From positions 1-64,000 of the forward strand of contig JAWKVM010000019.1 in assembly GCA_041398025.1 (NCBI GenBank): a DNA stretch of 64,000 bases. Reading direction: 5' to 3'. Positions 26,304 through 35,800 of this stretch are shown in pieces. A program made the translations under genes and the position numbers. Within the stretch, counting starts at the first letter, position 1. Each line of letters starts with the position of its first letter. The notes beneath the pieces are model-generated. The model saw only the letters and a program-made list of their open reading frames with translations. It was not told where the DNA came from and searched no databases. This stretch comes from JANQPX01 sp041398025. GTDB taxonomy: Bacteria > Pseudomonadota > Alphaproteobacteria > Geminicoccales > Geminicoccaceae.

Positions 26304-26714
26304 ATGATTCAGGAATTCAAAGAGTTCATCATGCGCGGCAACGCCATGGACATGGCGGTCGGCATCATCATGGGCGCCGCCTTCGGTTCCATGGTCGGCT
26401 CTCTGGTCGACGACGTCATCATGCCGCCGATCGGCTGGCTGATGGGCGGTGTCGACTTCAGCAGCATCTTCATCAACCTCACCGGCGAGCCCTATGCAAG
26501 CTTGCAGGCCGCCAAGGACGCGGGCGCACCGGTCATTGGGATCGGCGCCTTCATCAACGCGATCTTGAACCTGCTGATCGTCGGCTTCGCCGTGTTCATG
26601 CTGGTCAAGGGCGTCAACTCGATGAACCGCAAGAAAGAAGAGCAGCCTGCGCCCGAGGAGCCCGGCGCCGACGTTCTGCTGCTCACCGAGATTCGCGATC
26701 TCTTGAAGAAATAG
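26304..26714 (+). CDS. mscL: Large-conductance mechanosensitive channel
   Basis: A 136-residue inner-membrane channel that opens under membrane tension to relieve osmotic shock. The N-terminal MIQEFKEFIMRGNAMDMAVGI amphipathic segment (split here as start and first helix) is diagnostic; TM1 spans about residues 14-45 and TM2 about 75-100 (INAILNLLIVGFAVFML). The C-terminal bundle has LTEIRDLL. AGGAG at 26291-26295 precedes the ATG. Confidence 0.95.
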   Translation: MIQEFKEFIMRGNAMDMAVGIIMGAAFGSMVGSLVDDVIMPPIGWLMGGVDFSSIFINLTGEPYASLQAAKDAGAPVIGIGAFINAILNLLIVGFAVFMLVKGVNSMNRKKEEQPAPEEPGADVLLLTEIRDLLKK

Positions 26715-26799
26715 CCGACGTCAGGCTTACATGACCGAACTCTCCCAACGGTCCGCCCGCGGGGGAGTTCGGACGCCATCAAAAAGGGGGACGTGAACG

Positions 26800-27207
26800 A
26801 TGAACTACCCGATCGAAGAGATTGAGGGCATCGGACCGGTCTACGGCAAGAAGCTCTCCGCGGTGGGCATCACCAACACCAAGATACTCCTGGATCGCTG
26901 CGCCAGCGCCAAGGGGCGAAAGGACGTGGCGGGCGCGACCGGGCTCGATGACGGTCAGCTGCTGAAATGGGCCAACCTCGCCGATCTGATGCGCATCTCC
27001 GGCATCGGCAAGCAGTTTTCCGAACTGCTCGAAGCCGCTGGCGTCGACACGGTGAAGGAGCTGCGCAACCGGCGCGCCGACAATCTCACCGCGAAGATGA
27101 AGGAAGTGAATGCGGCGAAGAAGCTGACGCGCTCGACGCCCTCGGAAAAGCAGGTCTCGGCTTGGGTCGACCAGGCCAAGAGCCTGCCGCCACTCATCAC
27201 GCACTGA
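26800..27207 (+). CDS. DUF4332 helix-hairpin-helix-like protein
   Basis: A 135-residue protein with two helix-hairpin-helix-like elements: IEGIGPVYGKKLSAVGI near residue 8 and LMRISGIGKQFSELLEAAGV near 63. This doubled pattern is DUF4332, seen in many bacteria, of unknown function and possibly nucleic-acid binding. GGGGGACGTG upstream provides the ribosome site. Its C-terminal neighbour group also contains a protein with one such element (28056-29129), which suggests a shared process. Confidence 0.75.
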   Translation: MNYPIEEIEGIGPVYGKKLSAVGITNTKILLDRCASAKGRKDVAGATGLDDGQLLKWANLADLMRISGIGKQFSELLEAAGVDTVKELRNRRADNLTAKMKEVNAAKKLTRSTPSEKQVSAWVDQAKSLPPLITH

Positions 27208-27470
27208 CACCGGGGTTCGCTGTCCGGGGAGGCCGGCGGGCACAGGGTTTGTGCCTGTCCGTCTCCTTTGGTCCACCGTCAGGCCAGGCGTCGCGATCTG
27301 GTCGTTCACCGCGGCCTGTTGCCGAGATGTCGTGTTTCGCGAGGTCGACGCCTATTTCCTAAATTTTCGCATAGTTTTGACCTAAAATCCTGTTAAGACT
27401 ACGATCGTGCCAGCTTGGTCACGCATGTACGTCATGCTCCGGCTGGAGGTAGGCCGCGCTTGGCTGGACC

Positions 27471-27791
27471 ATGCGCCAAAGAAGAAAACAAACGCCTTGG
27501 GATCGCGTGATGAAGACGACAACGATCTTGGGACTGGGTGCTCTCGGATTCGTCCTGCTCGCCCTGCTGACCATCGTGCTCGCGGGTGGATGGATCGAAG
27601 ACGATCTCACCGAGAGAGGCCGGGAGGAACTGGTCGCCGTCGGCCAGGATTGGGCCAGTGTGGAGATGTCGGGACGGGACGCCTACTTGACCGGCACGGC
27701 CCCCGATGCCGAGGCGGCGCAGCAGGCCGCGGAAGCGGTTGCCAGCATCTGGGGCGTGCGCGTCGTCGAGGATCGAGCCGAGAAGCCCTGA
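27471..27791 (+). CDS. Membrane-anchored BON-like domain protein
   Basis: A 106-residue protein with one N-terminal membrane segment (TTILGLGALGFVLLALLTIVLAGGW) split over residues 16-41 and a periplasmic stretch resembling half of a BON domain (DAYLTGTAPDAEAAQQAAEAVASIWGVRVVED). BON domains are thought to contact membranes. Such short proteins resemble the N-terminal part of OmpA/BON fusions. The ATG at 27510 is an alternative start. It is followed by a tiny membrane ORF and the coiled-coil gene. Confidence 0.6.
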   Translation: MRQRRKQTPWDRVMKTTTILGLGALGFVLLALLTIVLAGGWIEDDLTERGREELVAVGQDWASVEMSGRDAYLTGTAPDAEAAQQAAEAVASIWGVRVVEDRAEKP

Positions 27792-27848
27792 GCATGAGGC
27801 CGTCGGAAAAGAAACGGATCGCACCGAGCGGTCGTAGAGCGGGGCGGT

Positions 27849-27950
27849 TTGCGGCACCTCATCATTCGGCTTCTCCTCTTCGCCGTCCCGGTCGCGCTGG
27901 GCAGCCTCCTCCTGGGCGCTCTGATCGGTGTGATGATCGGCCTGATGTAG
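27849..27950 (+). CDS. Possible 33-residue single-span membrane peptide
   Basis: TTG start preceded by GGGGCGG, stop TAG. The product is almost entirely hydrophobic (RHLIIRLLLFAVPVALG then SLLLGALIGVMIGLM), with positive charge at the N-terminus, as in small single-span membrane proteins. Its place between a BON-like membrane protein and a membrane-anchored coiled-coil protein is suggestive. There is no homology evidence, and the weak start codon keeps confidence low. Confidence 0.35.
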   Translation: MRHLIIRLLLFAVPVALGSLLLGALIGVMIGLM

Positions 27951-28055
27951 GGACGATGGCCGAGACGGCTTCGTTGGAATCCGGGCAAAAACAAGGTGGA
28001 TGAACAGACCCAGCCGCCGGTGGTGAACCGACGTTCGAGCTAAAGGAGAGGCACA

Positions 28056-29129
28056 TTGGGCTATCTGATCTTTCAAATTCTCTTCTTCCTGTTGCTTGCA
28101 GCGCTCCTTGGCTTCGTCATCGGCTGGCTGCTGCGCGGTTCGCGCTTCCAAAGCGAGCTCAAGGATCTGGATGGCCGGTGGCGTGCCAAGCTCGGCGAGG
28201 TCGAGAGCGAGCGTGACCGCTTCGCGGGCGAGGTCACGCAAGCCAATGAGGCACGGGCCAAAGCGGAGGCCGCCGAGGCCGATGCCAAGCGGCTAGCCGA
28301 GACGCACGATTCCAGCCTGCAGCAGCTTCGCCGCGAGCATCAGACCAAGCTCGGTCTCCTTTCCGACACGGAGCAGCGCGCAGGCGGGCTGGAGAAGGAG
28401 CTGGCCGAGGCCAAAGCTTCACTCGCCGAACGGCAGGCAAGCGGAGGCGATGCAGATCGGCTCGGCCGCGACCTGGCGGCGGCGACCACGCGTGCGAGCG
28501 AGCTGGAGCGCGACCTCGCGACGGCCAAGGAAGCCAATGCGGCCTGCAGGAGCGAGGTGGTGCGCCTTCAGGCACGCGTCGCCGACCTCGAAAATGCACC
28601 CGTCGGCAGCACCAGCATCGAGAGTGCGAGCGGCGGCGGCGCACTCGGTCTGGTCGGCGGCACCGATACCGTACAGGCCGCAGACCGTGATGACAGCGGA
28701 TCGGCGGCCGGTGGCGGCGATAGCGCCGGATGGGGTGGCCAGAGCGGATCTGGCGATGGTCAGCCCGCTGCTGCGCCTGCCTCTTCTGCCGACACCGACG
28801 GGCAGAGCTTTGCCGGCGGGAATGCCGATGCTCTGTCTGCCGGCGACGATTCGGGCGGCGAAGGCGTTCGGCCGGAAGCCCTACCCGGTCCACGCGGCGG
28901 CACTGCCGACGATCTCAAGAAGATCAGCGGCGTCGGGCCGAAACTCGAAAGGACGTTGAACGATCTCGGCATCTACCACTTTTCGCAGATCGCCGAGTTC
29001 ACGCCGGAGCATGTCGCCTGGGTCGACAAATATCTGCGCTTCAAAGGCCGGATCGCGCGGGAAAACTGGATCGAGCAGGCCAAGATCCTCGCAGCCGGCG
29101 GCGAGACCGACTTCAGCCGGCGCTACTAG
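28056..29129 (+). CDS. Membrane-anchored coiled-coil protein with C-terminal helix-hairpin-helix-like domain
   Basis: A 357-residue protein in three parts. Residues 1-27 are a membrane anchor (YLIFQILFFLLLAALLGFV then IGWLLRG). Residues about 30-190 form a charged coiled coil rich in Ala, Glu, Arg and Lys. Residues about 190-285 are Gly/Ser/Asp-rich linker. Residues 288-357 carry ADDLKKISGVGPKLERTLNDLGI and a segment ending KGRIARENWIEQAK, a helix-hairpin-helix-like module found at the end of many alphaproteobacterial envelope proteins. AAAGGAG seven bases upstream supports the TTG start. Function unknown. Confidence 0.75.
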   Translation: MGYLIFQILFFLLLAALLGFVIGWLLRGSRFQSELKDLDGRWRAKLGEVESERDRFAGEVTQANEARAKAEAAEADAKRLAETHDSSLQQLRREHQTKLGLLSDTEQRAGGLEKELAEAKASLAERQASGGDADRLGRDLAAATTRASELERDLATAKEANAACRSEVVRLQARVADLENAPVGSTSIESASGGGALGLVGGTDTVQAADRDDSGSAAGGGDSAGWGGQSGSGDGQPAAAPASSADTDGQSFAGGNADALSAGDDSGGEGVRPEALPGPRGGTADDLKKISGVGPKLERTLNDLGIYHFSQIAEFTPEHVAWVDKYLRFKGRIARENWIEQAKILAAGGETDFSRRY

Positions 29130-29388
29130 ACGATGGCGACGCGGCGTTCCGAGAGCGGGGAACGCCGCGCGCATTCGAGCGGCCGCCCCATCCTCGGCGT
29201 GTTCCCTGTGAGTGCTGCTTTTTCTGACATGGATTCGTTGACCGGCATCCTCGACACTCCAATTTCATAGACATCACCAGGTAGAGGATTATCTCCTGCG
29301 CCGGCTTTAGGTTTTGCCCATCTCGAAGCGCCATGGCCGACGACAGGGTCGCATCCCGATACCGACAGCACAGGCTGTTGAGAAGGTT

Positions 29389-31815
29389 TTGAAAGACCAC
29401 GCCCAAGTCGTCGTCATCGGCGGTGGCATCGTTGGATGCAGCCTGCTCTATCATCTGGCAGCCCTCGGCTGGCAGGATGTCACCCTTCTCGAAAAGGCCG
29501 AGCTGGCCGCGGGGGCCACGTCATTGGCCGCCGGCAATGTCGACCGCTTCGACCTGACACCCAACCTGATCCGCCTGCGCGATGACAGCATCAGGCTCTA
29601 TGAGCGCATGGCCGAACGCCAGGACCGGGCGTTCAGCTATCGGCGAAGCGGCGGCATCATCCTCGCCACCAGTGAGACCCGGCTCGACGAGCTAAAGAGA
29701 CGCGCCGGTCTCGGCCGACCTCTGGGCATGCCGCATCTCCTGCTGAGCCGGCGCGAAATTCTCGATCATCACCCGCTCATCGACCTTGCGGGCGTGGTCG
29801 GCGGCCTTTATGACCCGCTGGCCGGCAGCGTCGATCCGCGTGCCCTGACCGATGTCCTCGCACGGGCCGCCAAGAGCCTGGGTGCCGAGATTTCGGATCA
29901 GACAGCCGTGCTCGCCATGTCCCAGGAAGCTGACGGCAGCTGGCTTCTGATCACCGATCGCGGCGAGATCGTCGCCGATGTCGTGGTGAACGCCGCCGGT
30001 CTGTGGTCGAGACCGATCGCCGCCATGATCGATCAGGACCTGCCGATCGTCGCGATCGAGCACCAATATGCCGTGACCGGACCGATCGAGGAGGTTCGGG
30101 ATCTGGGCGGCAATCTGCCGTTTCTCTGCGAGCCGGACAGCGCCTTCTATCTGCGCGCCGAAGGGGATGGCCTGCTGCTGGGCGCGTTCGAAGCCGAGCC
30201 TCGGAGCTGGCCGGCGGCGGGCACCACCCTGCCTTCGGCACCGGAGGACCATGTCATCGGCGGCGATCCCGAAAGGCTTGCCGCCTATGTCGGCAAGGCC
30301 GGAAAACGCCTGCCCTGCCTTGCCGACGCGCCGCAGCAGACACCGGTCAACGGTCCGATCACCATGACACCCGACGGCCGCCCTCTGCTCGGACCGCTCC
30401 CGGGCTTCGCCAATTACTTCGTCGCTTCAGGCTTCATGAACGGCCTGTCACTCGCAGGCGGGGCCGGCAAGGCGCTCGCCGAGTGGATCATCGAAGGCGA
30501 GCCGCCGCTCGATCTTTTTGCCCTCGACGTCGCCAGGTTCGGCGGGTTCGCCGGCCGCAACTATGCGGGTCGGGCCGCCAAGGAGGCCTACAAGCGCCAC
30601 TTCGCCATCCGCTTTCCCAATGACCGCCTGTCTGCGGGCGGCCCGCTCAAGCGCACCGCCATTCACGACAAGCTCGTCGCACACGGCGCCCAGTTCGATG
30701 TCCATTTCGGCTGGGAGCGGCCCTGCTGGTTTGCCGCCCGCGCGTCCGAGCGTCTGGCGGTCCGCTCATTCAGGCGAGCTCCCCACCATGACGCGATCAA
30801 GCGGGAATGCCAGGCGCTTCGCCAGAATGTCGGCATCGCCGATCTGACCTCGGTCTTTGCGAAGCACGTGTTTGAAGGCCCGGATGCCGAGGCGATCCTC
30901 GATCGCATTTTCGCATCGAGGATTCCCGATCGGGTCGGAGCGGTCAGTGAAGGCCTGATGCTCAACAGGAAGGGGCAGGTCGCGGGCCTCTTCATGGTGG
31001 CGCGCATCAGCGAAGGGGGCTTCTACGTCCTCGGTCCCGCTGCCCGCGAGCAAATTCATCAGCGCCGCTTCGAGCCCTGCCTGCCAGCCGAGGGCATGCT
31101 CTACGCACCGGTCTCGGTACGCTATGGCGTCCTTGCGATTGCCGGTCCGAAGGCGCGCATTCTCCTTGCCAGGGCCACGGACGAGGACGTCTCGAACAAG
31201 GCCTTCCCCAATCTCAGCGCCCGGGAAATCGAGGTGGCGGGCTCACCCGCCCAGGTGATGCGCTTTTCGCTCACCGGTGATCTCGGCTACACGCTTCATC
31301 TGCCGATGGAGTATATGGCGACGGTGTACGAGGCCCTGTTCGTCGCCGGACAGGACCTTGGCCTGCTCGACGTCGGTATCGACGCCGTCGAGTCGCTCAG
31401 GCTCGAGGCCGGCTTCGACAGCCTTGCAGGAGACGGTCCGCACGACCTCTATCCCCACGAGGCGGGCCTGGATCGCTTGGTCGATCGCCGAAAGAGCGAT
31501 TTCGTCGGCCGCGCCGCCCTGCTTGCGCAGGAGGAACAGGGCGTTGTCCGGCGCCGTGTTCTCGCCGCGGTCGAAGCCGGCGTCGCCGACGCCATCGGCG
31601 GCGAACCAGTCTATCGCAGCAACGGCATGATCGGGTCGGTCATCACGGGCGGCTTCGGCCATCACGCCGACCAGAGCCTCGCGAAAATCCTGCTGCCGGT
31701 CGACTACGCCAAGCCTGGAACGGACATCGCCATCGACATTCTGGGCCAGCGCCGGCAGGCCGTGGTTCTGGACGCCCCGCCCTTCGATCAGGACGATCAG
31801 CCGCTGTCGATCTGA
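29389..31815 (+). CDS. FAD-dependent oxidoreductase with GcvT-type domain (dimethylglycine/sarcosine dehydrogenase-like)
   Basis: A protein of about 808 residues. The N-terminal half is a DAO-type FAD domain (VVVIGGGIVG from residue 7) with a second glycine-rich FAD contact near 350 (SGFMNGLSLAGGAGKA). The C-terminal half is a GcvT/aminomethyltransferase domain (NVGIADLTSVFAKHVF, GYTLHLPMEY, DSLRL-like AVESLRLEAGFDSL) that binds tetrahydrofolate. Such enzymes demethylate N-methylated glycines and pass one-carbon units to folate. The start is uncertain: TTG 29389 places the FAD motif at the usual distance; TTG 29314 gives 833 residues. The true substrate is not identifiable. Confidence 0.85.
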   Translation: MKDHAQVVVIGGGIVGCSLLYHLAALGWQDVTLLEKAELAAGATSLAAGNVDRFDLTPNLIRLRDDSIRLYERMAERQDRAFSYRRSGGIILATSETRLDELKRRAGLGRPLGMPHLLLSRREILDHHPLIDLAGVVGGLYDPLAGSVDPRALTDVLARAAKSLGAEISDQTAVLAMSQEADGSWLLITDRGEIVADVVVNAAGLWSRPIAAMIDQDLPIVAIEHQYAVTGPIEEVRDLGGNLPFLCEPDSAFYLRAEGDGLLLGAFEAEPRSWPAAGTTLPSAPEDHVIGGDPERLAAYVGKAGKRLPCLADAPQQTPVNGPITMTPDGRPLLGPLPGFANYFVASGFMNGLSLAGGAGKALAEWIIEGEPPLDLFALDVARFGGFAGRNYAGRAAKEAYKRHFAIRFPNDRLSAGGPLKRTAIHDKLVAHGAQFDVHFGWERPCWFAARASERLAVRSFRRAPHHDAIKRECQALRQNVGIADLTSVFAKHVFEGPDAEAILDRIFASRIPDRVGAVSEGLMLNRKGQVAGLFMVARISEGGFYVLGPAAREQIHQRRFEPCLPAEGMLYAPVSVRYGVLAIAGPKARILLARATDEDVSNKAFPNLSAREIEVAGSPAQVMRFSLTGDLGYTLHLPMEYMATVYEALFVAGQDLGLLDVGIDAVESLRLEAGFDSLAGDGPHDLYPHEAGLDRLVDRRKSDFVGRAALLAQEEQGVVRRRVLAAVEAGVADAIGGEPVYRSNGMIGSVITGGFGHHADQSLAKILLPVDYAKPGTDIAIDILGQRRQAVVLDAPPFDQDDQPLSI

Positions 31816-31906
31816 TCCGGCGCAAACCGGCGAGAAACCCGCGGCCTTTACGAAACCTTAACCTTACCGCCATATAACGGCATGAGCCGTTGACAGAGGA
31901 TCCCCG

Positions 31907-33559
31907 ATGCCGAGCCCGACCGCCCTACCTGCCTGGAGCGCTCTCGCCGACCATGCCGTATCGATCAAGGCGGCCCACCTGCGCGACCTGTTTGCAGAGG
32001 ATCCAGACCGCTTCCGGACCTTCACCCTCGAGGATGACGGGCTGCTGCTCGACCTCTCCAAGAACCGGATCACCAGGGAGACGATCGGCCATCTGATCAC
32101 GCTGGCGAAAGCGGTCGATCTCGAAGGCTGGCGGGATCGGATGTTCGCGGGCGAGCGGATCAACGTCACCGAGGACCGGGCAGTCCTGCATATCGCGTTG
32201 CGCAACCGCAGCGACCGTCCGATCACAGTGGACGGCGAGGACGTCATGCCGGCCGTGAACGTCGTTCTCGAGCGCATGCGCACCTTCAGCGAGCGGGTGC
32301 GCAATGGCGACTGGCAGGGCCATGACGGTCAGACGATCACGGACATCGTCAATATCGGCATCGGCGGCTCGGATCTCGGGCCGCTCATGGTGACCGAGGC
32401 GCTCAAGCCCTATGGGCGCGCCGACCTGAGAGCGCATTTCGTGTCCAATGTCGACGGTGCGCATCTGGTTCACTGTCTGGAAGGGCTCGACCCGGCACGC
32501 ACGCTGTTCATCGTCGCCTCCAAGACCTTCACCACGCAGGAGACCATGACCAACGCGGCGTCGGCGCGCGCCTGGCTGGTCGACCGTCTTGGGGACGAGC
32601 AGGCGGTCGCCAGGCATTTCGTCGCGGTCTCGATCAATGCCGATGCGGTCGCGGCCTTCGGCATCGATACCGCCAACATGTTCGAATTCTGGGACTGGGT
32701 GGGCGGCCGCTACAGCCTCTGGTCGGCGATCGGCCTGCCGATCGCGCTCGCCATCGGCATGGACCGCTTCGAGGAACTGCTCGCAGGCGCGCACGCGATG
32801 GACGAGCATTTTCGGACCGAACCGCTCGAGCGCAGCATGCCTGTCCTGCTGGGACTGATCGGCGTCTGGTACCGGAATTTCTTCGGAGCCTGCAGCCATG
32901 CGGTGCTGCCCTACGACCAGCATCTACACCGCCTGCCTGCCTATCTTCAGCAAGGTGACATGGAGAGCAACGGCAAGACCATCCGGCGGGATGGCGGGCG
33001 CGTCGACACCGCGACCGGGCCGATCATCTGGGGCGAGCCCGGCACCAACGGGCAGCACGCCTTCTATCAGCTCATCCACCAGGGCACCGAGCTGATCCCG
33101 GCCGACTTTCTGGCGGCGGCGATCAGCCAGACACCGCTCGGCGATCATCAGGAGAAGCTGCTCGCCAACTTCCTCGCCCAGACCGAAGCGCTCGCCTTCG
33201 GCAAGACCGAAGCCGAAGCGCGCGCCGAACTCGAGGCAAGCGGCCTGAAGGGCGAGGCGCTCGAAGCCCTGCTTCCGCACAAGCTGTTCGAAGGCAACAA
33301 GCCGACCAACGCCCTCCTCTACCCCAAGCTCACCCCTCGCATGCTCGGACGGCTGATCGCTCTCTACGAGCACAAGATCTTCACGCAAGGCATCGTCTGG
33401 GGGATCAACAGCTATGATCAATGGGGCGTCGAGCTCGGCAAGCAGCTCGCCAAGGCCATTCTGCCGGAACTCGATGGCGACCGGCCGATCGACAGCCATG
33501 ACAGCTCGACCAACGGCCAGATCAACGCGATCAAGCGGTTGCGCCGTCAGCCCGGCTGA
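31907..33559 (+). CDS. pgi: Glucose-6-phosphate isomerase
   Basis: A 550-residue enzyme interconverting glucose 6-phosphate and fructose 6-phosphate. Hallmarks are NIGIGGSDLGPLM near residue 149, VASKTFTTQETMTNA near 204, FEFWDWVGGRYSLWSAIGL (split near 259-277), and GSTNG-like GEPGTNGQHAFYQLIHQG near 378. AGAGGA precedes the ATG. It is a single gene with about 90 bases of leader. Confidence 0.96.
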   Translation: MPSPTALPAWSALADHAVSIKAAHLRDLFAEDPDRFRTFTLEDDGLLLDLSKNRITRETIGHLITLAKAVDLEGWRDRMFAGERINVTEDRAVLHIALRNRSDRPITVDGEDVMPAVNVVLERMRTFSERVRNGDWQGHDGQTITDIVNIGIGGSDLGPLMVTEALKPYGRADLRAHFVSNVDGAHLVHCLEGLDPARTLFIVASKTFTTQETMTNAASARAWLVDRLGDEQAVARHFVAVSINADAVAAFGIDTANMFEFWDWVGGRYSLWSAIGLPIALAIGMDRFEELLAGAHAMDEHFRTEPLERSMPVLLGLIGVWYRNFFGACSHAVLPYDQHLHRLPAYLQQGDMESNGKTIRRDGGRVDTATGPIIWGEPGTNGQHAFYQLIHQGTELIPADFLAAAISQTPLGDHQEKLLANFLAQTEALAFGKTEAEARAELEASGLKGEALEALLPHKLFEGNKPTNALLYPKLTPRMLGRLIALYEHKIFTQGIVWGINSYDQWGVELGKQLAKAILPELDGDRPIDSHDSSTNGQINAIKRLRRQPG

Positions 33560-33776
33560 AAGGTGACCGGCGTGCCCGCCGGGCTGACTTGGCCATCCTG
33601 ATAAGCGATTTCGGGATGTCCTGTTCCTCGATCATTCCCTATATCTTCAGTTGAGAATCACAGCATGATCTCCCGTGCGGAGTCGCATGCAGGCGACACC
33701 GGCCCGCAGCCTTGACAATGTTCCCTTCCAGTGGGTTTCGTAGTGACCAAAGGTCAACGAGTTGAGGGAGGCAGCT

Positions 33777-34547
33777 TTGGGACATTGGACGGAGCGTTTC
33801 GGCGTCGAAGGGCGCTGGGCCATGGTGACCGGTGCGTCGAAAGGGATCGGCCTCGACATCTGCAGGGTGCTCGCCGACGCCGGTGCCGATATCGTCGCCG
33901 TGGGCCGCGATCGCGGCGGGCTCGAGGAGGCAAAGGCTGCGGTCGAGGCCGCGTCCCGCCAATGTCTGGTGATCGAGGCGGACCTCGCGACAATCGAAGG
34001 CTGCAACAGGGCGGCGCGCGACGCCCTGGCGCACGCCGGCGCCATCGACATTCTGATCAACAATGCGGGGATCGCGCTGATCGACCCGCTGCTCGAGGCG
34101 ACGGCCGCCCGCTGGGATCAGACCATGGCGGTGAACTTGCGCGCCCCCTTTCTTCTGGCCCAGGCGCTCGTGCCCGGCATGATCGCAAAAAAGGCCGGCA
34201 AGATCGTCAATATCTCGTCGCAGGCGGGCGTCGTCGGTCTCGATGACCACGGGGCCTATTGCGCCTCGAAAGGCGGGCTGAACATGCTGACCAAGGTCAT
34301 GTGTGTCGAATGGTCGAAGCACAATATCCAGTGCAATGCCGTCTGCCCGACGATCATCCTGACACCGATGGGAGAGCAGGTCTGGGGCGAAAAAGCGAAA
34401 AGCCAGCCGATGCTCGACAAGACGCCGCTCGGCCGCTTCGGCCAGCCGATCGAGGTCGCCGACCTCGTCCTGTTCCTGTCGTCGAACGCCTCCGACCTGA
34501 TCACCGGCGAGTGCGTCATGATCGATGCGGGCTTCACCGCGATGTAG
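33777..34547 (+). CDS. Short-chain dehydrogenase/reductase
   Basis: A 256-residue classical SDR. The cofactor motif TGASKGIG is near residue 20, NNAG near 95, the catalytic Ser in NISSQAG near 144 and YCASK near 157-161 complete the triad. The substrate is unknown; gluconate 5-dehydrogenase-like enzymes share this profile. GAGGGAGG (33764-33771) decides for the TTG at 33777. It converges on a broken Rieske oxygenase gene, so the two may once have been neighbours in an aromatic or quaternary-compound pathway. Confidence 0.85.
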   Translation: MGHWTERFGVEGRWAMVTGASKGIGLDICRVLADAGADIVAVGRDRGGLEEAKAAVEAASRQCLVIEADLATIEGCNRAARDALAHAGAIDILINNAGIALIDPLLEATAARWDQTMAVNLRAPFLLAQALVPGMIAKKAGKIVNISSQAGVVGLDDHGAYCASKGGLNMLTKVMCVEWSKHNIQCNAVCPTIILTPMGEQVWGEKAKSQPMLDKTPLGRFGQPIEVADLVLFLSSNASDLITGECVMIDAGFTAM

Positions 34548-34582
34548 CCGATCTCGAAGCGATCCGGCGCGGCGAGGCAGGC

Positions 34583-35621
34583 TTACGCAGGCTCCGCCTC
34601 TGCAGCCACCATATCCGCGACGATCCGGCGATACATGTTGGGACCGCGATCGATCGCGATTCTGATGGGTTTGCGCGCGGGCACCTTCAGCTCCTCGGCC
34701 TGAATAGCCTCCAGCACCTCCTTGTCCTCAGCGAACGCAATCCGAAACAGCGCGTTCATCCTCTCCCCTGCCCCCGGATCGTCGGTCGCGACGTTTCGGA
34801 TATGCATCCAGTGGTCGACGGTATTGGTCGCGTCGACCGGCGTCAGAAAGTGGAGGGCGAAGATGCGCATGCCCTTGCCGCGTCCTTTTCGGCGAGTCCG
34901 AGGTCGCTCGAACTCCCGAAGTCGATGACCGACGTGCAGGGCGGGTGCAGATAGTAGTAGTGCCAGCGATCCACCTTGCCGTCGAAATTGCCGAAGACCT
35001 TGAAGAAGCCGACGGGCTCGGCCCCTTTGATCCAGCGGCTGGTGACCACCGTGTCACCGTGTCACCCTCGCGCTCGACATGGATCGGCACATCCTCACTG
35101 GCAGCATTGCCCAGCGTGGTCGGGTGCACGAAGCTGACATGGGCGGAATCGCAGAGATTCTCGGCGACGTTCAGATAGTGCGAACCGATGGCAAGGTGAT
35201 CACCATGGTGCACCGCCCAGCCTTCCTGATCCAGTTCCGGCATGTCGAAGATCAGACCAGGATTGGCCCGGTCCTCGTCGCCCATCCAGATCCAGACGAC
35301 ACCGTGGCGCTCATGGGCAGGATAGCGCCTAACACAGGCCGAGGACGGCAGATTGTCCTGTCCCGGCACGCGCACGCAGCGCCCATCGGACCCGAAGGTC
35401 ATGCCGTGATAGCCGCATTGCAGGTGGTCGCCGATCAGCCGGCCCTTGGAGAGCGGCAGGTAGCGATGCGGACACCGATCCTCCAGCGCCACCACCTAGC
35501 CGGCCTCGGTGCGATAACAGACGATACCCTGCTCGAGCATGGTGACGGACTTCGGCGTACGATCGAAATCCCCGGACCAGCCCGCAACATACCAGCTATT
35601 CCCGGCATAGTTCATGCCCAT
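34583..35621 (-). pseudogene. Broken Rieske (2Fe-2S) ring-hydroxylating oxygenase, VanA-like
   Basis: Conceptual translation gives one Rieske oxygenase (about 345 residues) only if three lesions are repaired. First, an in-frame TAG at 35496-35498 after VCYRTEAG. Second, an 8-base tandem duplication at 35048-35063 that shifts frame after HVEREGDTV. Third, an apparent one-base loss near 34870, after which RIFALHFLTPVDATNTVDHW continues in another frame. The Rieske motif C-P-H ... C-x2-H (CPHRYLPLSKG, CGYHG) is intact in the second piece, and the mononuclear-iron region (NLCDSAHVSFVH) is present. Start ATG 35615 or 35621 after GGGGGAG. Vanillate-demethylase-type substrates are likely for the ancestor. 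Confidence 0.85.
35048..35063 (-). repeat. 8-base tandem duplication causing a frameshift
   Basis: ACCGTGTC occurs twice in a row on the plus strand. Removing one copy restores the reading GDTVVTSRWIKG across the junction in the Rieske oxygenase gene. It looks like a slippage event and is probably recent, since the two copies are identical. Confidence 0.85.
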
Positions 35622-35800
35622 CTCCCCCAGCCACGGGCTGGACCGTCGACTTGCCATAGCCTAGGTGGGGACAGCAGTGCTAAGCAATCCCCGGCTGCGA
35701 GCCGGAGCGTGGACTTGACGGAGCCTCGCGAGGATTTCGCGTATCCTCTCCCAAAGCCAAGTGCGGCCTGCACCGTCGGACGAAGGGCAAACCAACCTAC

